Positions 8,780 through 18,098 of a DNA stretch of 64,000 nt are shown piece after piece (positions within the stretch are counted from its first letter, which is position 1; each line of letters opens with the position of its first letter). Made by a program: the position numbers and the translations under genes. Source of the DNA: Oceanidesulfovibrio indonesiensis (GTDB taxonomy: Bacteria; Desulfobacterota; Desulfovibrionia; Desulfovibrionales; Desulfovibrionaceae); contig NZ_QMIE01000002.1 of assembly GCF_007625075.1 (NCBI RefSeq), positions 311,873 through 375,872 of the forward strand, read 5' to 3'. The notes beneath the pieces are model-generated. The model was not told where the DNA came from. It made no database searches and worked only from the letters and a program-made list of their open reading frames with translations.

Positions 8780-9658
8780 CTAGATGAGACCCGCGTCGGC
8801 GAGCAGCTTCTTGAGTTTTTCTTCGTTTTCGGGTTGCAGCGGCACCATGGGCAGCCGGAATTCCATGGGAATCCTTCCCATCATGGAAAGCGCCGTCTTG
8901 GCCGGCGAAGGATTGGTTTCCAGGAAGCAGCCGCGCGAGAGGGGCTGGAGTTTGAAGTGGTACTCGCGAGCTTTTTCCAGGTCGCCTTCTTCGAACGCCT
9001 TGCACAAACCGGCCATCCACGCCGGAGCGATGTTGGAAACCACGGAGATGACGCCGCAGCCACCCACGGAAAGGAGCGGCAGCACGGTGAAATCGTCGCC
9101 GGACAGGAGCATGAAGTCTTTGCCGCACTGCTCGGCGATGTCCGAGACCTGGCGCAGGTTCGCGGTGGCGTCCTTGGTGCCCACTACCTGCGGGATGTCC
9201 CGGGCCATGCGGGCCAGGGTTTCCGGCAGAAGATTCACGCCGGTGCGGCCCGGCACGTTGTACACGATGAAGGGCAGGTCCACCTCGGCGGCAATGGCCT
9301 TGAAGTGCTGGTACAGACCTTCCTGCGTGGGTTTGTTGTAGTACGGCGTAATGAGCAGCAGTCCGTCCGCGCCCACATCGCGCGCGTCCTTGGCAAGCTC
9401 GATGGCTTCTTTGGTGTTGTTGGATCCGGCGCCGGCCAGCACGGGCACGCGACCTGCCACGTGCTCCACGCAGGTGCGCACCACCCGTTTGTGCTCCTCG
9501 TGGGAGAGCGTGGCGGACTCGCCCGTGGTGCCGCAGGGAACCACGCCGTCGATGCCTTGCTCGATCTGCCAGTCTATGAATGCGCGGTACGCCTCCTCGT
9601 CGAAGGCGCCGTTCCGGAAGGGAGTCACCAGAGCGGTGAGTGCGCCGCGAAATTGCAT
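8780..9658 (-). CDS. dapA: 4-hydroxy-tetrahydrodipicolinate synthase
   Basis: DapA condenses pyruvate with aspartate semialdehyde, the first committed step of lysine and meso-diaminopimelate synthesis. The 292-residue TIM-barrel protein has all expected catalytic residues: T44 and T45 in CGTTGE, Y133 and R138 in IVYNVPGRT, and the Schiff-base lysine K162 in VGTKDA. The start is fixed at 9658 by AGGAGG eight bases upstream; an in-frame ATG 34 codons earlier lacks support. The length matches the family (about 290). The gene lies 118 bases after a DUF6165-like gene on the same strand and 58 bases before the nucleotidyltransferase-HD gene. Confidence 0.96.
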   Translation of the reverse strand: MQFRGALTALVTPFRNGAFDEEAYRAFIDWQIEQGIDGVVPCGTTGESATLSHEEHKRVVRTCVEHVAGRVPVLAGAGSNNTKEAIELAKDARDVGADGLLLITPYYNKPTQEGLYQHFKAIAAEVDLPFIVYNVPGRTGVNLLPETLARMARDIPQVVGTKDATANLRQVSDIAEQCGKDFMLLSGDDFTVLPLLSVGGCGVISVVSNIAPAWMAGLCKAFEEGDLEKAREYHFKLQPLSRGCFLETNPSPAKTALSMMGRIPMEFRLPMVPLQPENEEKLKKLLADAGLI

Positions 9659-9776
9659 GGGTCGCCTCCTGTAGGCAAGGGAGGTTGTCTGGAAAAAGAA
9701 AAACGAGCCGTCCGTGTGCGGAAACCATAACGCAAGGCGGTTCGCGGGTCCAGCCGTCACGTGCTACATTCAGGAA

Positions 9777-10196
9777 TCAGTAGTGCTTATTTTCTCCGGC
9801 AACCCCCATGGCGTTGTCTATGGCGTTCTTGAGGGCTGCGCGACGTTCGTTTCCGGCAAGAATGTTTCTGGCAAGCTCGCAGAACCGGAAAAGATCCTTG
9901 TCGCGGGCATACTCGTCCAGAGCAAGGCGCGCCTGGCGGACGGCGGATTCCGTCTCCCAGAGCGAGGCGTTCACCGCGCGCAACTCGGCAAGGGATGCGC
10001 GCAATCGGTCGGCGATACCGCCGTGTTCATCCAGAATCGCATGCATGCGGGCAAGCTGGCGCGCTGCGGCGTCGCGCGATTCGCCGTCCGGCAGCCGCTC
10101 CGCCTTGAGCTCCTGTATGGTCAGCCGGTCCAGAAAGTCTCCCCAGCCAACCGGGAGCCGCAATTCGTCTCCCGTGTGTCCAGAAGAATCATTCAT
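9777..10196 (-). CDS. DUF6165-like small soluble protein
   Basis: This 139-residue protein shows no signal peptide or membrane helix and is predicted to be largely helical. The motifs GDFLDRLTIQELKAERL near the N-terminus, LWETESAVRQ in the middle and LARNILAGNERRAALKNAI near the end match my recollection of the DUF6165 family, whose function is unknown and which often sits near sugar or envelope genes. It is 39 bases downstream of the permease gene on the same strand and may be co-transcribed with it. No function is claimed. Confidence 0.7.
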   Translation of the reverse strand: MNDSSGHTGDELRLPVGWGDFLDRLTIQELKAERLPDGESRDAAARQLARMHAILDEHGGIADRLRASLAELRAVNASLWETESAVRQARLALDEYARDKDLFRFCELARNILAGNERRAALKNAIDNAMGVAGENKHY

Positions 10197-10235
10197 GCCG
10201 GGAGGATAGTGGATTCATAAGCCCCTGTAAACGGT

Positions 10236-11315
10236 TCAGCCGCAGGTCCCCCCGGAGCGTTTGCTGCGGAGTCCAAGGTACGCGAGCACCAAGAACGCGA
10301 GAGCGGTCAGATGCTCGAACAGGCCGGCCCCCTCCTCTATATCTCCGCCGGCCCAAACGCCGCCCATGTTTACGGATGCATAGATGGCGTCGGCTGCCAG
10401 ACCCATGAGCAGGGCGCAGATCACCAGGGCGGCGAGGTAGGCTGCGGTCTCCCGCTTGCCAAGGATGCGCGCCGTGACCATCAGGGAGGCAATGTTCGTA
10501 GCCGGTCCGGCCAGCAGGAAAACGAGCGCCGCTCCTGGAGAAAGCCCCTGCCAGGCCAATGCCGCGGCCAGTGGCGTGGATGCTGTGGCGCATACGTAGA
10601 TGGGCAGCGACAAGGCCAGGGCCAGCAGGTAGCCGCCCCAGCGTCCGCCTACATGGTCCTGAATGAACCCCGGCGGCAGGAAAACCGTCATGGCGCCGGC
10701 CACGGCCACCCCTATGAGAAACCACGGCCCCACATCTCCGGCAAGATCCACAAACCCATAACGCATGCCTTTTACGATCCTGGACTTGAGGCCCGGGCGG
10801 CTGACTGCCTGACCTTGCCCAGAGGGCTCAGCGACGGGTGGAGCCATGGGCAGCAGCGTGGGCTTCGGCGGATCGGGCCTCGCCGTCGCATTCACGGCCA
10901 GCCCGGCGGCGATGGCCGATACAACCGCAGCAACAGGCCGCAGCACGGCCATGAGCGGATCGAGCATGACCCACGTGACGGCCACCGAATCCACGCCGGT
11001 CTCCGGCGTGGCGGTGAGAAACGATGCGGCGGCGCCTTTGCTCGCCCCCTTGTCTCGCAAACCCGCGACCGCGGGCAAAGTGCTGCAGCTTCAAAGGGGA
11101 AGCGGCGCGCCGATGAGCGACGCGATAAGTACGGGGCGCGCGCCCCGGCCGCCGGCGCGGCCGCCAAGCAAGCGGCCAACAAGATCAGCAGGAATAAGCG
11201 CCTGCAGAAGCCCGGCGCCGAACATGCCCAGCAGCAGGTACGGCGCCGCCCGAGCTGTCATATCGAGGCAAGCGAGAAGCCACTCGATGAGAAAGAATGA
11301 ATTTAGTTGGAACAT
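10236..11315 (-). CDS. SO_0444/YraQ-like metal-type permease with in-frame TGA (putative selenocysteine)
   Basis: Read through a single TGA at 11091-11093, the frame encodes 359 residues of a polytopic membrane protein of the permease group that includes SO_0444 Cu/Zn efflux and ArsP/YraQ-like proteins. Family motifs lie on both sides in the same frame: LLGGRAGG, then SLIGAPLPL before the TGA, and SCSTLP with GASKGAAASFLTATPETGVDS after it. Family members normally read APLPLCSC here, so TGA (codon 75) replaces the first cysteine of the conserved CSC motif and C77 is retained. A hairpin with a GGUC apex follows at bacterial SECIS distance. Both halves are otherwise intact: further helices follow at about 205-350, and the cytoplasmic linker is Pro/Ala-rich. 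A plain nonsense mutation is the alternative. The ATG at 11315 has no ribosome site. Confidence 0.75.
11062..11075 (-). promoter_or_regulatory. SECIS-like hairpin downstream of the in-frame TGA
   Basis: On the minus strand CCCGC-GGTC-GCGGG forms a 5-bp GC stem with a GGUC apex, 15 bases after the TGA. Counting the U of UGA as 1, the apical G-U falls at positions 25-26; in the well-studied E. coli fdhF element the essential G-U is at 23-24 (known). A U-U pair at positions 16-17 precedes the stem, comparable to the bulged U17 of fdhF. It is a match in placement and loop; binding by SelB is not shown. Confidence 0.55.
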
Positions 11316-11324
11316 CAAACTAAA
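11302..11324 (-). promoter_or_regulatory. Inverted repeat overlapping the permease start codon
   Basis: TTTAGTT (11302-11308) and AACTAAA (11318-11324) are perfect 7-base arms with nine bases between them, and the permease ATG (11313-11315) lies in the spacer. As RNA it would hide the start codon; as DNA it could be an operator. A TATAGT on the minus strand (11324-11329) abuts it. No Shine-Dalgarno sequence is present. Confidence 0.4.
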
Positions 11325-11698
11325 CTATACCAAAAAAATGCCGAAGGGAATGGGGAGTAACGGAGCACGCAAAAATAGGGGATTTGAATCAGTGTTCGAC
11401 AGGAGGGCCAGCTGGTTCTTGCGGTTTTTGCGAATCGAACAGCACGAAACGACAACCTTTTTCGTGTGGTTCGGCGTGAATTTGTGAACTGAAAACAATT
11501 GCGTGATAATATCATTTTGCGATATGAACCAAGCGAAGCGGGGTGTCCGCCTCATACATCTTCATGTCTGGGGCGGCGTGCGGAAATGAACGGGCCAAGC
11601 GGTGGCCCAAGGCTGGGAGACTTGGCAAACCAAGCATCACCTGATCGGTTGGGATTTAATCTGGGGGAGCCATCGGGTAGAGACTCAGGGGGTTTTTC
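11325..11698 (+). other. Intergenic region with a structured leader before the chemoreceptor gene
   Basis: About 374 bases separate the divergent permease and chemoreceptor genes. The left half is AT-richer than its surroundings and shows no convincing gene. The right half can fold as RNA: GGGCCA/TGGCCC (11592-11608, 5-base loop), CTTGG/CCAAG around CAAA (11621-11634), and GGCT/AGCC (11611-11614 with 11668-11671) enclosing the latter. ATATC/GATAT (11509-11525) is a further inverted repeat. No known riboswitch consensus fits. Confidence 0.35.
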
Positions 11699-13852
11699 GT
11701 GCTGAAAAACATGAATCTGACCGTACGGATGATTTTGGGGTTTCTTGCGGTGACCGTCGTCGCCGTGGGTGCAGTAACCCTCGCGACCTTCTTTTCCACG
11801 CGCACGTCCCTCATCGACGATGGCAAAGAGTCGATTCTGGCCCAGCTCGATATTCTGGATGTTTCTCTCAGCGCGCTGTACGAATCCACCCAGGGCAGGG
11901 TCAACTCGGACCTTCAATTGCTTACAGGCGAGATAGAATCCCTGGGTCTGGCGTCGCTGGATCGCTCGCGAACCATCGACATGACCATCGTCAACCAGGT
12001 CACCCAGGACAAAGAGCAGGTCTCCATACCTTCTCTCAAGTTCGGCAACGTGGTCATGAACGGGGACACGGCATTCGTCGACCGTGTCAAGCAGTTGGCG
12101 GGCGGCGGCACCGTGACCATATTCCAGGTGCTGCCTGGCAAGCTGCTGCGGGTTTCCACCAACGTGCTCAAGCTGGACGGCGAGCGCGCCACCGGCACGT
12201 ACATTCCTTCCAGCTCCCCGGTCTACAAGACCGTGATGAACGGCGAGGTCTTCCGCGGCAAGGCGTATGTGGTCAACGCATGGTACTCCACGGCGTACGC
12301 GCCTGTGCGCGACGTCAGCGGCAACATCATTGCCGCGGTCTACGTGGGCCGGCAGATCGTCAACAACCAGGCGCGTCAGGTATTGAGCCAGGCCAAGCTG
12401 TATGGCAGGGGGTACGGGTTCATCTTCGATGAAAAGGGAGAGCTCGTGTACCATCCCAACGCTGAGTTGGAGCGCAAGACCCTGGCCGAGCTCGGATTGG
12501 CGCAGGCCGAGTTCCTGGCCGCCAGGGATGAGATTGTTACATACAGATTCGAGGGTGAGGAAAAATTCGCCGCCGTGAACTTTCTGGACGAGGATCTCGG
12601 ATGGCGCGTGGGCCTGACTCTATCCCAGGAGGACCTGCTCCACGGTCTGGACAAGCGTCTTCTGCGTGGATCGATGTTCGCTGCTGCCGGAGCCTTTGTC
12701 GTCATCATCATATTCGCGGTGCTCTTCACCAGGGCGCTCGTCAAGCCTATCAAACGATTGCAGACTTACGCCGATGAAGTCGCGTCCGGAAATCTCGAAG
12801 CCAAATCAGGAATCGACCGCGGCGACGAGATCGGCATGCTCACCAAGTCGATCCGGCATATGGTCGACACCCTCAAGACTTCGCTGAAACAGGCGGACGA
12901 GGCGCAGGCGGAGGCCAGGGAGCAGGCGCGGCTCGCAGACCAGAAAGCCGAGGAAGCCGACCGCGCAAAGAAACAAGCCGAGCAGGCCAAGGTCGTCGGC
13001 ATGCGCGAGGCGGCGGAGCGCATCGAATCCATCGTTGCCAGCGTCACCTCGGCCACGGAGCAGCTTTCGGCGCAGGTGGAGGAGTCCAGCCAGGGCGCGA
13101 ATATCCAGAAGCAACGCGCCGGCGAGACCGCCACGGCCATGGAGGAAATGAACGCCACCGTGCTCGAAGTCGCGCGCAACGCATCCGAAGCGGCGCATAA
13201 CGCCGACGGCGCCAAAGAGAAAGCCCAGGACGGCGCGACCATCGTGCAATCCGTCGTCAAAGCCATCAACGAAGTGCAGAAGCGCACCGACGAACTCAAG
13301 GCCAATCTGGGCGAGCTCGGCGAGCATGCCGAGGGCATCGGGCGCGTCATGACGGTCATTACCGACATTGCCGACCAGACTAACCTGCTGGCCCTCAACG
13401 CTGCCATCGAGGCGGCGCGGGCCGGAGAGGCGGGACGCGGCTTCGCCGTGGTGGCCGACGAGGTGCGCAAACTGGCCGAGAAGACCATGACAGCGACCAA
13501 GGAAGTCGGCGAGGCCATCAAGTCCATCCAGACAGGCACCCAACGCTCTATCGCGGAGATGGATGACGCCTCCCAGGCCGTAGGCCGCTCCACCGAGCTG
13601 GCAGGGGATTCCGGCAAGTCGCTCGGCGAGATCCTCGCCATGTCCGAATCCACCTCGGAGCAGGTGCGTTCCATCGCCACGGCCGCGGAGCAGCAGTCCT
13701 CCGCCGTGGAGCAGGTGGGCCGCTCCACCGAGGAAATCAACCGCATCTCCATCGAGACCGCGGACACCATGGAACAGGCCGCGCAGGCTCTGTCCGAGGT
13801 TGCCCGACTCGCGTCCGAGCTGAACGCGATCGTCCAGGAGATGAAGGAGTAA
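11699..13852 (+). CDS. Methyl-accepting chemotaxis protein with periplasmic Cache domain
   Basis: The 717-residue transducer has a membrane helix at about 8-32, a periplasmic region of about 290 residues matching a Cache_3-Cache_2-type sensor ([20 protein letters not shown], then YAPVRD and [10 protein letters not shown]), and a second helix at about 322-345. A HAMP domain follows, then a long coiled coil, and the cytoplasmic signalling tip [19 protein letters not shown] that contacts CheA and CheW. No C-terminal CheR-binding pentapeptide is seen. The start is GTG at 11699, supported by AGGGGG at 11687-11692. The gene is monocistronic, with its own terminator. The ligand is unknown; small organic acids are typical of such Cache domains. 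Confidence 0.92.
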   Translation: MLKNMNLTVRMILGFLAVTVVAVGAVTLATFFSTRTSLIDDGKESILAQLDILDVSLSALYESTQGRVNSDLQLLTGEIESLGLASLDRSRTIDMTIVNQVTQDKEQVSIPSLKFGNVVMNGDTAFVDRVKQLAGGGTVTIFQVLPGKLLRVSTNVLKLDGERATGTYIPSSSPVYKTVMNGEVFRGKAYVVNAWYSTAYAPVRDVSGNIIAAVYVGRQIVNNQARQVLSQAKLYGRGYGFIFDEKGELVYHPNAELERKTLAELGLAQAEFLAARDEIVTYRFEGEEKFAAVNFLDEDLGWRVGLTLSQEDLLHGLDKRLLRGSMFAAAGAFVVIIIFAVLFTRALVKPIKRLQTYADEVASGNLEAKSGIDRGDEIGMLTKSIRHMVDTLKTSLKQADEAQAEAREQARLADQKAEEADRAKKQAEQAKVVGMREAAERIESIVASVTSATEQLSAQVEESSQGANIQKQRAGETATAMEEMNATVLEVARNASEAAHNADGAKEKAQDGATIVQSVVKAINEVQKRTDELKANLGELGEHAEGIGRVMTVITDIADQTNLLALNAAIEAARAGEAGRGFAVVADEVRKLAEKTMTATKEVGEAIKSIQTGTQRSIAEMDDASQAVGRSTELAGDSGKSLGEILAMSESTSEQVRSIATAAEQQSSAVEQVGRSTEEINRISIETADTMEQAAQALSEVARLASELNAIVQEMKE

Positions 13853-13887
13853 GGCGTCGAACCGCGCAATGAATAATCCGCGACCAC

Positions 13888-13927
13888 AACGCCCGGTCCC
13901 TCCGCAGGGGGCCGGGCGTTTCTGTTT
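13888..13927 (+). terminator. Rho-independent terminator of the chemoreceptor gene
   Basis: AACGCCCGG-T-CCC (13888-13900) pairs with GGGGGCCGGGCGTT (13907-13920), followed by TCTGTTT. It begins 36 bases after the chemoreceptor stop codon. Confidence 0.82.
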
Positions 13928-13988
13928 GGGAGATGGTCCTTTCTCGGGAGACTGGACAAAAGAGCGTTCGGGCAGAGATCAGCAGCTT

Positions 13989-14018
13989 TTGTGCGCGATG
14001 CTTGAAGTATGCTATGCT
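13989..14018 (+). promoter_or_regulatory. Putative promoter of the CopB-type ATPase gene
   Basis: TTGTGC (13989-13994) and TATGCT (14013-14018) are spaced by 18 bases and lie 40 bases before the ATPase start codon, after the upstream terminator. The -35 match is weak. Confidence 0.4.
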
Positions 14019-14058
14019 CGACCGACGTGCGGACAGAAAATACATCCCGAGGATCGAC

Positions 14059-16110
14059 ATGACAGCAGACACAGCACACGAGGAACATCCGGACCAGCAG
14101 CACGAGAGCCACGACCATGATCGCGGCGACGGTCACGAGTCCCACCATGCCCAGATGGCGCAGGACTTCAAACGCCGCTTCATAGTCTCCACGGCGCTCA
14201 CCGTTCCCATCGCCTACCTCTCGCCCATGCTCCGCTCTCTGCTGGGGTTGGGCGAACCGGAATGGGTGCCCGGGCGGATGTACGTTCTCTTCGCGCTCGC
14301 CACCATCATCTTTTTTTACGGCGGCATGCCGTTCCTGCGCCACGCCTGGATGGAGCTGAAGAAGCGGCAGCCAGGCATGATGACGCTCATATCCCTGGCC
14401 GTCATCGTGGCCTACGGCTACTCAGCGGCGGTCACATTCGGCCTGCCCGGAAAAGTATTCTACTGGGAACTCGCCAGCCTCATCGACATCATGCTGCTGG
14501 GCCACTACATTGAGATGCGGTCCGTGATGAGCGCCCACGGCGCCATGGAAGAACTGGCCAGGCTCGTGCCCAGCAAGGCGCACCGTCTCAAGGATGACGG
14601 CTCTACCGAGGACGTGCCGGTGAGTGAGCTGCAACCGGACGACAGGGTTCTGGTGAAACCTGGCGAGAAGGTCCCGGCCGACGGCGAGGTGGTGGACGGC
14701 CGCTCTTCGGTCAATGAGTCTCTGCTCACAGGAGAGTCCAAACCCGTAGACAAGCAGGAGGGCGAGGAGGTCATCGGCGGCTCCGTGAACGGCGAGGGCT
14801 CCCTGACCGTGCAGGTGCGGAAGACGGGCAAGGACTCCTTCCTCAACCAGGTCATGGATATGGTCTCCAAGGCGCAGGAATCCAAGTCCCGGGCGCAGTC
14901 CCTGGCGGACAAGGCCGCCATGTGGCTCACCTTTGTGGCCATTGGTTCCGGCGCAGTCACGCTCGTCCTGTGGCTCGCGCTCTCGGGCAGGGAGTTCGTC
15001 TTCGCCCTGGAACGCACGGTCACGGTGATGATCATCACCTGTCCGCATGCGCTGGGGCTTGCCATTCCGCTCGTTGTCGCCGTGTCAACGGCCATTGCCG
15101 CCAAGCAGGGCTTTCTCATTCGCAACCGCAGCCCATTTGAAATGGCCAGGAACATTCAGGCCGTGATCTTCGACAAGACCGGGACCTTGACCCAAGGCAC
15201 TTTCGCCGTGAGCGACGTCGTGTCCATGGGCGAGTTGGGCGAAGACGAACTCCTCGAACTCGCAGGCGCTGTGGAGGCCAAAAGCGAACACCCCATCGCC
15301 AAGGCCATTGCCGAATCCGCGCGTGAAAAGCTGGGGAGCCTGCCGGACGCAGGGGAGTTCGATTCCATTCCGGGACGCGGCGCCAAGGCGACGGTGGACG
15401 GCCGCGAGGTCAAGACCATCAGCCTGCGCTACGCACGGGAGGAGGGCTACGAACTCGACAAGGACGCGCTCGTTCCGTTGCTGGACGAGGGCAAGACCGT
15501 CATCGCCGTCATCGTGGATGACCGGGCCGCCGGCGTCATCGCGCTGGACGACGTGCTTTGCGAGACATCCAGGGACGCCGTAGCCAGGCTCAAGGATATG
15601 GGTCTGCAGGTGATGATGCTGACCGGCGACAATGAGAAGGTCGCTGGCCGCGTTGCCAAGGATCTGGGACTGGACGACGTGTTCGCCGACGTGGTGCCGG
15701 ACGAGAAGGCCGAGAAGGTGAAGGAAGTGCAGCAACGCGGCCTGGTGACCGCCATGGTGGGCGACGGCGTGAACGATGCGCCGGCCCTGGCCCAGGCCGA
15801 CGTTGGATTCGCAATAGGGGCGGGCACGGACGTGGCCGTGGAGACGGCGGATGTGGTCCTGGTGAAATCCAACCCCATGGACGTGGTGGAAGTGGTCATG
15901 CTTTCCAAGGAGGTTCGCCGCAAAACCGTGCAGAATCTGTTCTGGGCCACGGGCTACAACGTTGTGGCCATACCGCTGGCCGCCGGCGTGCTTGCATGGG
16001 CCGGCATCATCCTGAGCCCGGCCGTTGGCGCCATCGTCATGTCCCTGTCCACGGTCATTGTGGCTGTGAACGCCCGGCTCATGTCCGCTCCGGAGGCGGT
16101 GCAGGGATGA
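14059..16110 (+). CDS. copB: CopB-type (P1B-3) heavy-metal translocating P-type ATPase
   Basis: The 683-residue inner-membrane pump exports copper or silver ions using ATP. The ATG at 14059 has GAGGA at 14049-14053; the frame is open further upstream but without a ribosome site. The N-terminus is histidine-rich (HEEHPDQQHESHDHDRGDGH) and lacks CXXC metal domains. The channel motif is C328-P329-H330 (TCPHALGLAIP), which defines the P1B-3/CopB subgroup rather than CPC-type CopA. The remaining signatures are complete: LTGES in the actuator domain, D372 in DKTGTLT, SEHPIAKAI for nucleotide binding, MLTGDN and VGDGVNDAPAL. Eight membrane helices are expected. No copper regulator or chaperone is adjacent; the gene has its own putative promoter. 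Confidence 0.92.
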   Translation: MTADTAHEEHPDQQHESHDHDRGDGHESHHAQMAQDFKRRFIVSTALTVPIAYLSPMLRSLLGLGEPEWVPGRMYVLFALATIIFFYGGMPFLRHAWMELKKRQPGMMTLISLAVIVAYGYSAAVTFGLPGKVFYWELASLIDIMLLGHYIEMRSVMSAHGAMEELARLVPSKAHRLKDDGSTEDVPVSELQPDDRVLVKPGEKVPADGEVVDGRSSVNESLLTGESKPVDKQEGEEVIGGSVNGEGSLTVQVRKTGKDSFLNQVMDMVSKAQESKSRAQSLADKAAMWLTFVAIGSGAVTLVLWLALSGREFVFALERTVTVMIITCPHALGLAIPLVVAVSTAIAAKQGFLIRNRSPFEMARNIQAVIFDKTGTLTQGTFAVSDVVSMGELGEDELLELAGAVEAKSEHPIAKAIAESAREKLGSLPDAGEFDSIPGRGAKATVDGREVKTISLRYAREEGYELDKDALVPLLDEGKTVIAVIVDDRAAGVIALDDVLCETSRDAVARLKDMGLQVMMLTGDNEKVAGRVAKDLGLDDVFADVVPDEKAEKVKEVQQRGLVTAMVGDGVNDAPALAQADVGFAIGAGTDVAVETADVVLVKSNPMDVVEVVMLSKEVRRKTVQNLFWATGYNVVAIPLAAGVLAWAGIILSPAVGAIVMSLSTVIVAVNARLMSAPEAVQG

Positions 16111-16264
16111 TAATCGACTCTTAACCCCGGGCAACTATTGCAACTTCGAATCATTGCGGGTAGATGTCGAGTGCGCGGCAATCAAAGAGCTTCGCATGCC
16201 CGGACTGGTTCCAGGTGGGCATGCGGTTGCGGACATTTCCTGGACCTGGCGCGCCATATACCGA

Positions 16265-18037
16265 ATGATCACCAAGCTCAAACACGCTCATCTCTGGCAC
16301 ATCACACTGGCGCTGGCGGTACTGCTCATTGCTGTCTCGAGCATCGTCTATCTGCAGCAGAAGGCATCCTACGAATCCATTCGGCGGGAAAATGTCTCGA
16401 ACATCGCCGCACAGTTCGCCATGCTCATGGACAACCCGGCGGTGGCCGCGGACCATGACAGTCTCCGGACCATTTCGGATACACTCATCCGGAAATGGCG
16501 CATCGAACGCATCGAGATCAGAAGCAGCGATGGTGATGCGGTTTTCAGCCGTGGTCGCATAGAAGGCAAGCCGGAGATTCTGTCCATCCCGCTGCCCATC
16601 CCGCTGTCCGATGCGCCCGGCTCGCTGGCTCCCGGCGGCACGCTGGATGTGGCGTACGACGATTCCGAATTCTCCACGCACCTCGCCCGCTTGGCGGGAC
16701 TGCTCTTTCTCGGCAACGGCTTTCTGCTGCTCATCTTCCACGGTCTGGCGCGGCTGCTCCAGCGTCGGCAGCACAAGGCCGAGTCTTTGCTCGAACTACA
16801 GGAGGAACGGCTGCGGCTGGCCCTGGAAGCGTCTTCCGACGGCATCTGGGAGCACAACATCCTGGAAGGCGCGCATTTCCTCAGCGACCGCATGTACACC
16901 ATGCTCGGCTTCGAACCCGGCAACCCTGAGGACGGCTGGCGTTTCCTTTACGAGCGGGTGCATCTGGAGGACAGGGAAAAGGTTTCCAGGGCGCGCAATC
17001 TCATGGAGGAAGGGCTCCGCGACACGCTGGTTTCCAGGTTCCGCATGCAGCGTAGGGACGGGGAATGGCGGCACATCCTCTGCAGGGCCAAGGTCGTGGC
17101 CGTAGACATGGAAGGGAATCCGGCGCGCATCGCCGGCACGTTTACGGACGTCACACCCCTTGTGGACGCAGAGGAGGCCCTGGCCACGCTCAACCGCGAG
17201 CTTGAAGAGCGAGTGGAGCAGCGGACCACGGATCTGGCCCGGAAGGCCGAGGAGCTGGTCGAGGCCAACCGACAGCTCCGGGAGCTCGATCAGCTCAAGT
17301 CGAGCTTCCTGTCGTCCGTGTCCCATGAACTGCGCACGCCCCTGACCTCCATCCTGGGCTTTGCCCGTCTCATCAGCAAAGAATTCGCCGCGCACTTCCG
17401 GGGCAAGGCCGCAAGCGAACGTGAGGAGCGCGCCGGACGGCGCATAGAAGACAATCTCCGGATTATCGCCACTCAGGGCGAGCGGCTCTCCCGGCTGGTG
17501 AACGACGTGCTCGACCTGAACAAGATCGAATCCGGCATGATGGAGTGGCGCGACGAAACCATCGCTCCGGAAGACGTGGTGAGGCGCGCGGTGGAGGCGA
17601 CCAGACCGCTGCTGGAGGAGAATCCGAATGTTGAATTCATTGCGGATGTGCGCCCGGATATTCCGCGTATCACCATAGATCCGGACCGGCTTGAGCAGGT
17701 GCTCATCAACCTGCTTCACAATGCAGTCAAGTTCACCCGGCAGGGCCATGTGCGTCTCGTGGCTGAGCGCGGCAAGTCCGGGGATCTGCGCATCTGCGTG
17801 GAAGACACCGGCGTCGGCATTCCCGGGCACGCCCTGGAAGCCGTGTTTGACAAGTTTCATCAGCAACCCGCGGACGCCCTGCACGGAAAACCCAAAGGTA
17901 CGGGGCTGGGGCTGTTCATATCCCGCGAGATAGTGCGCCATTATGGCGGCGCGCTCCGGGTGGATTCGGGGGAAGGCCGCGGGAGTGTGTTCGAAGTTCT
18001 GTTGCCCGGGGCGGGAAAGGTCGCGGTCGACACCTGA
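16265..18037 (+). CDS. Membrane-bound PAS sensor histidine kinase (orphan)
   Basis: About 590 residues from the chosen ATG. A membrane helix near 10-30 is followed by a periplasmic sensor of about 110 residues, a second helix near 145-168 (LLFLGNGFLLLIFHGLA), a PAS domain (about 185-305) with WRHILCRAKV as its last strand, a coiled coil, and a HisKA domain with H354 in VSHELRTPL. The ATPase domain ends with GKPKGTGLGLFISREIV. The start is uncertain: ATG 16196 and TTG 16154 are in frame but would add a hydrophilic stretch, and none of the three has a good ribosome site. The kinase half is closely similar to that of the gene at 25182. No response regulator is adjacent. Confidence 0.82.
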   Translation: MITKLKHAHLWHITLALAVLLIAVSSIVYLQQKASYESIRRENVSNIAAQFAMLMDNPAVAADHDSLRTISDTLIRKWRIERIEIRSSDGDAVFSRGRIEGKPEILSIPLPIPLSDAPGSLAPGGTLDVAYDDSEFSTHLARLAGLLFLGNGFLLLIFHGLARLLQRRQHKAESLLELQEERLRLALEASSDGIWEHNILEGAHFLSDRMYTMLGFEPGNPEDGWRFLYERVHLEDREKVSRARNLMEEGLRDTLVSRFRMQRRDGEWRHILCRAKVVAVDMEGNPARIAGTFTDVTPLVDAEEALATLNRELEERVEQRTTDLARKAEELVEANRQLRELDQLKSSFLSSVSHELRTPLTSILGFARLISKEFAAHFRGKAASEREERAGRRIEDNLRIIATQGERLSRLVNDVLDLNKIESGMMEWRDETIAPEDVVRRAVEATRPLLEENPNVEFIADVRPDIPRITIDPDRLEQVLINLLHNAVKFTRQGHVRLVAERGKSGDLRICVEDTGVGIPGHALEAVFDKFHQQPADALHGKPKGTGLGLFISREIVRHYGGALRVDSGEGRGSVFEVLLPGAGKVAVDT

Positions 18038-18098
18038 GCCGAATACGGGTTACGACAGGGAGCACCTCCAGAACACTACACCCCTGCCGGGAGGCTCC

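Noticed and set aside
11091-11093. Permease gene as a frameshifted or simple pseudogene
   Set aside because: Both halves are in the same frame, nothing else is damaged, and TGA sits at the conserved cysteine. A nonsense change cannot be excluded, but selenocysteine is the better explanation.
11611-11671. c-di-GMP-I riboswitch, because of GGCAAACC
   Set aside because: The expected GNRA-capped stem and the GACGCAAAGC element are missing; only the eight-base match is present.
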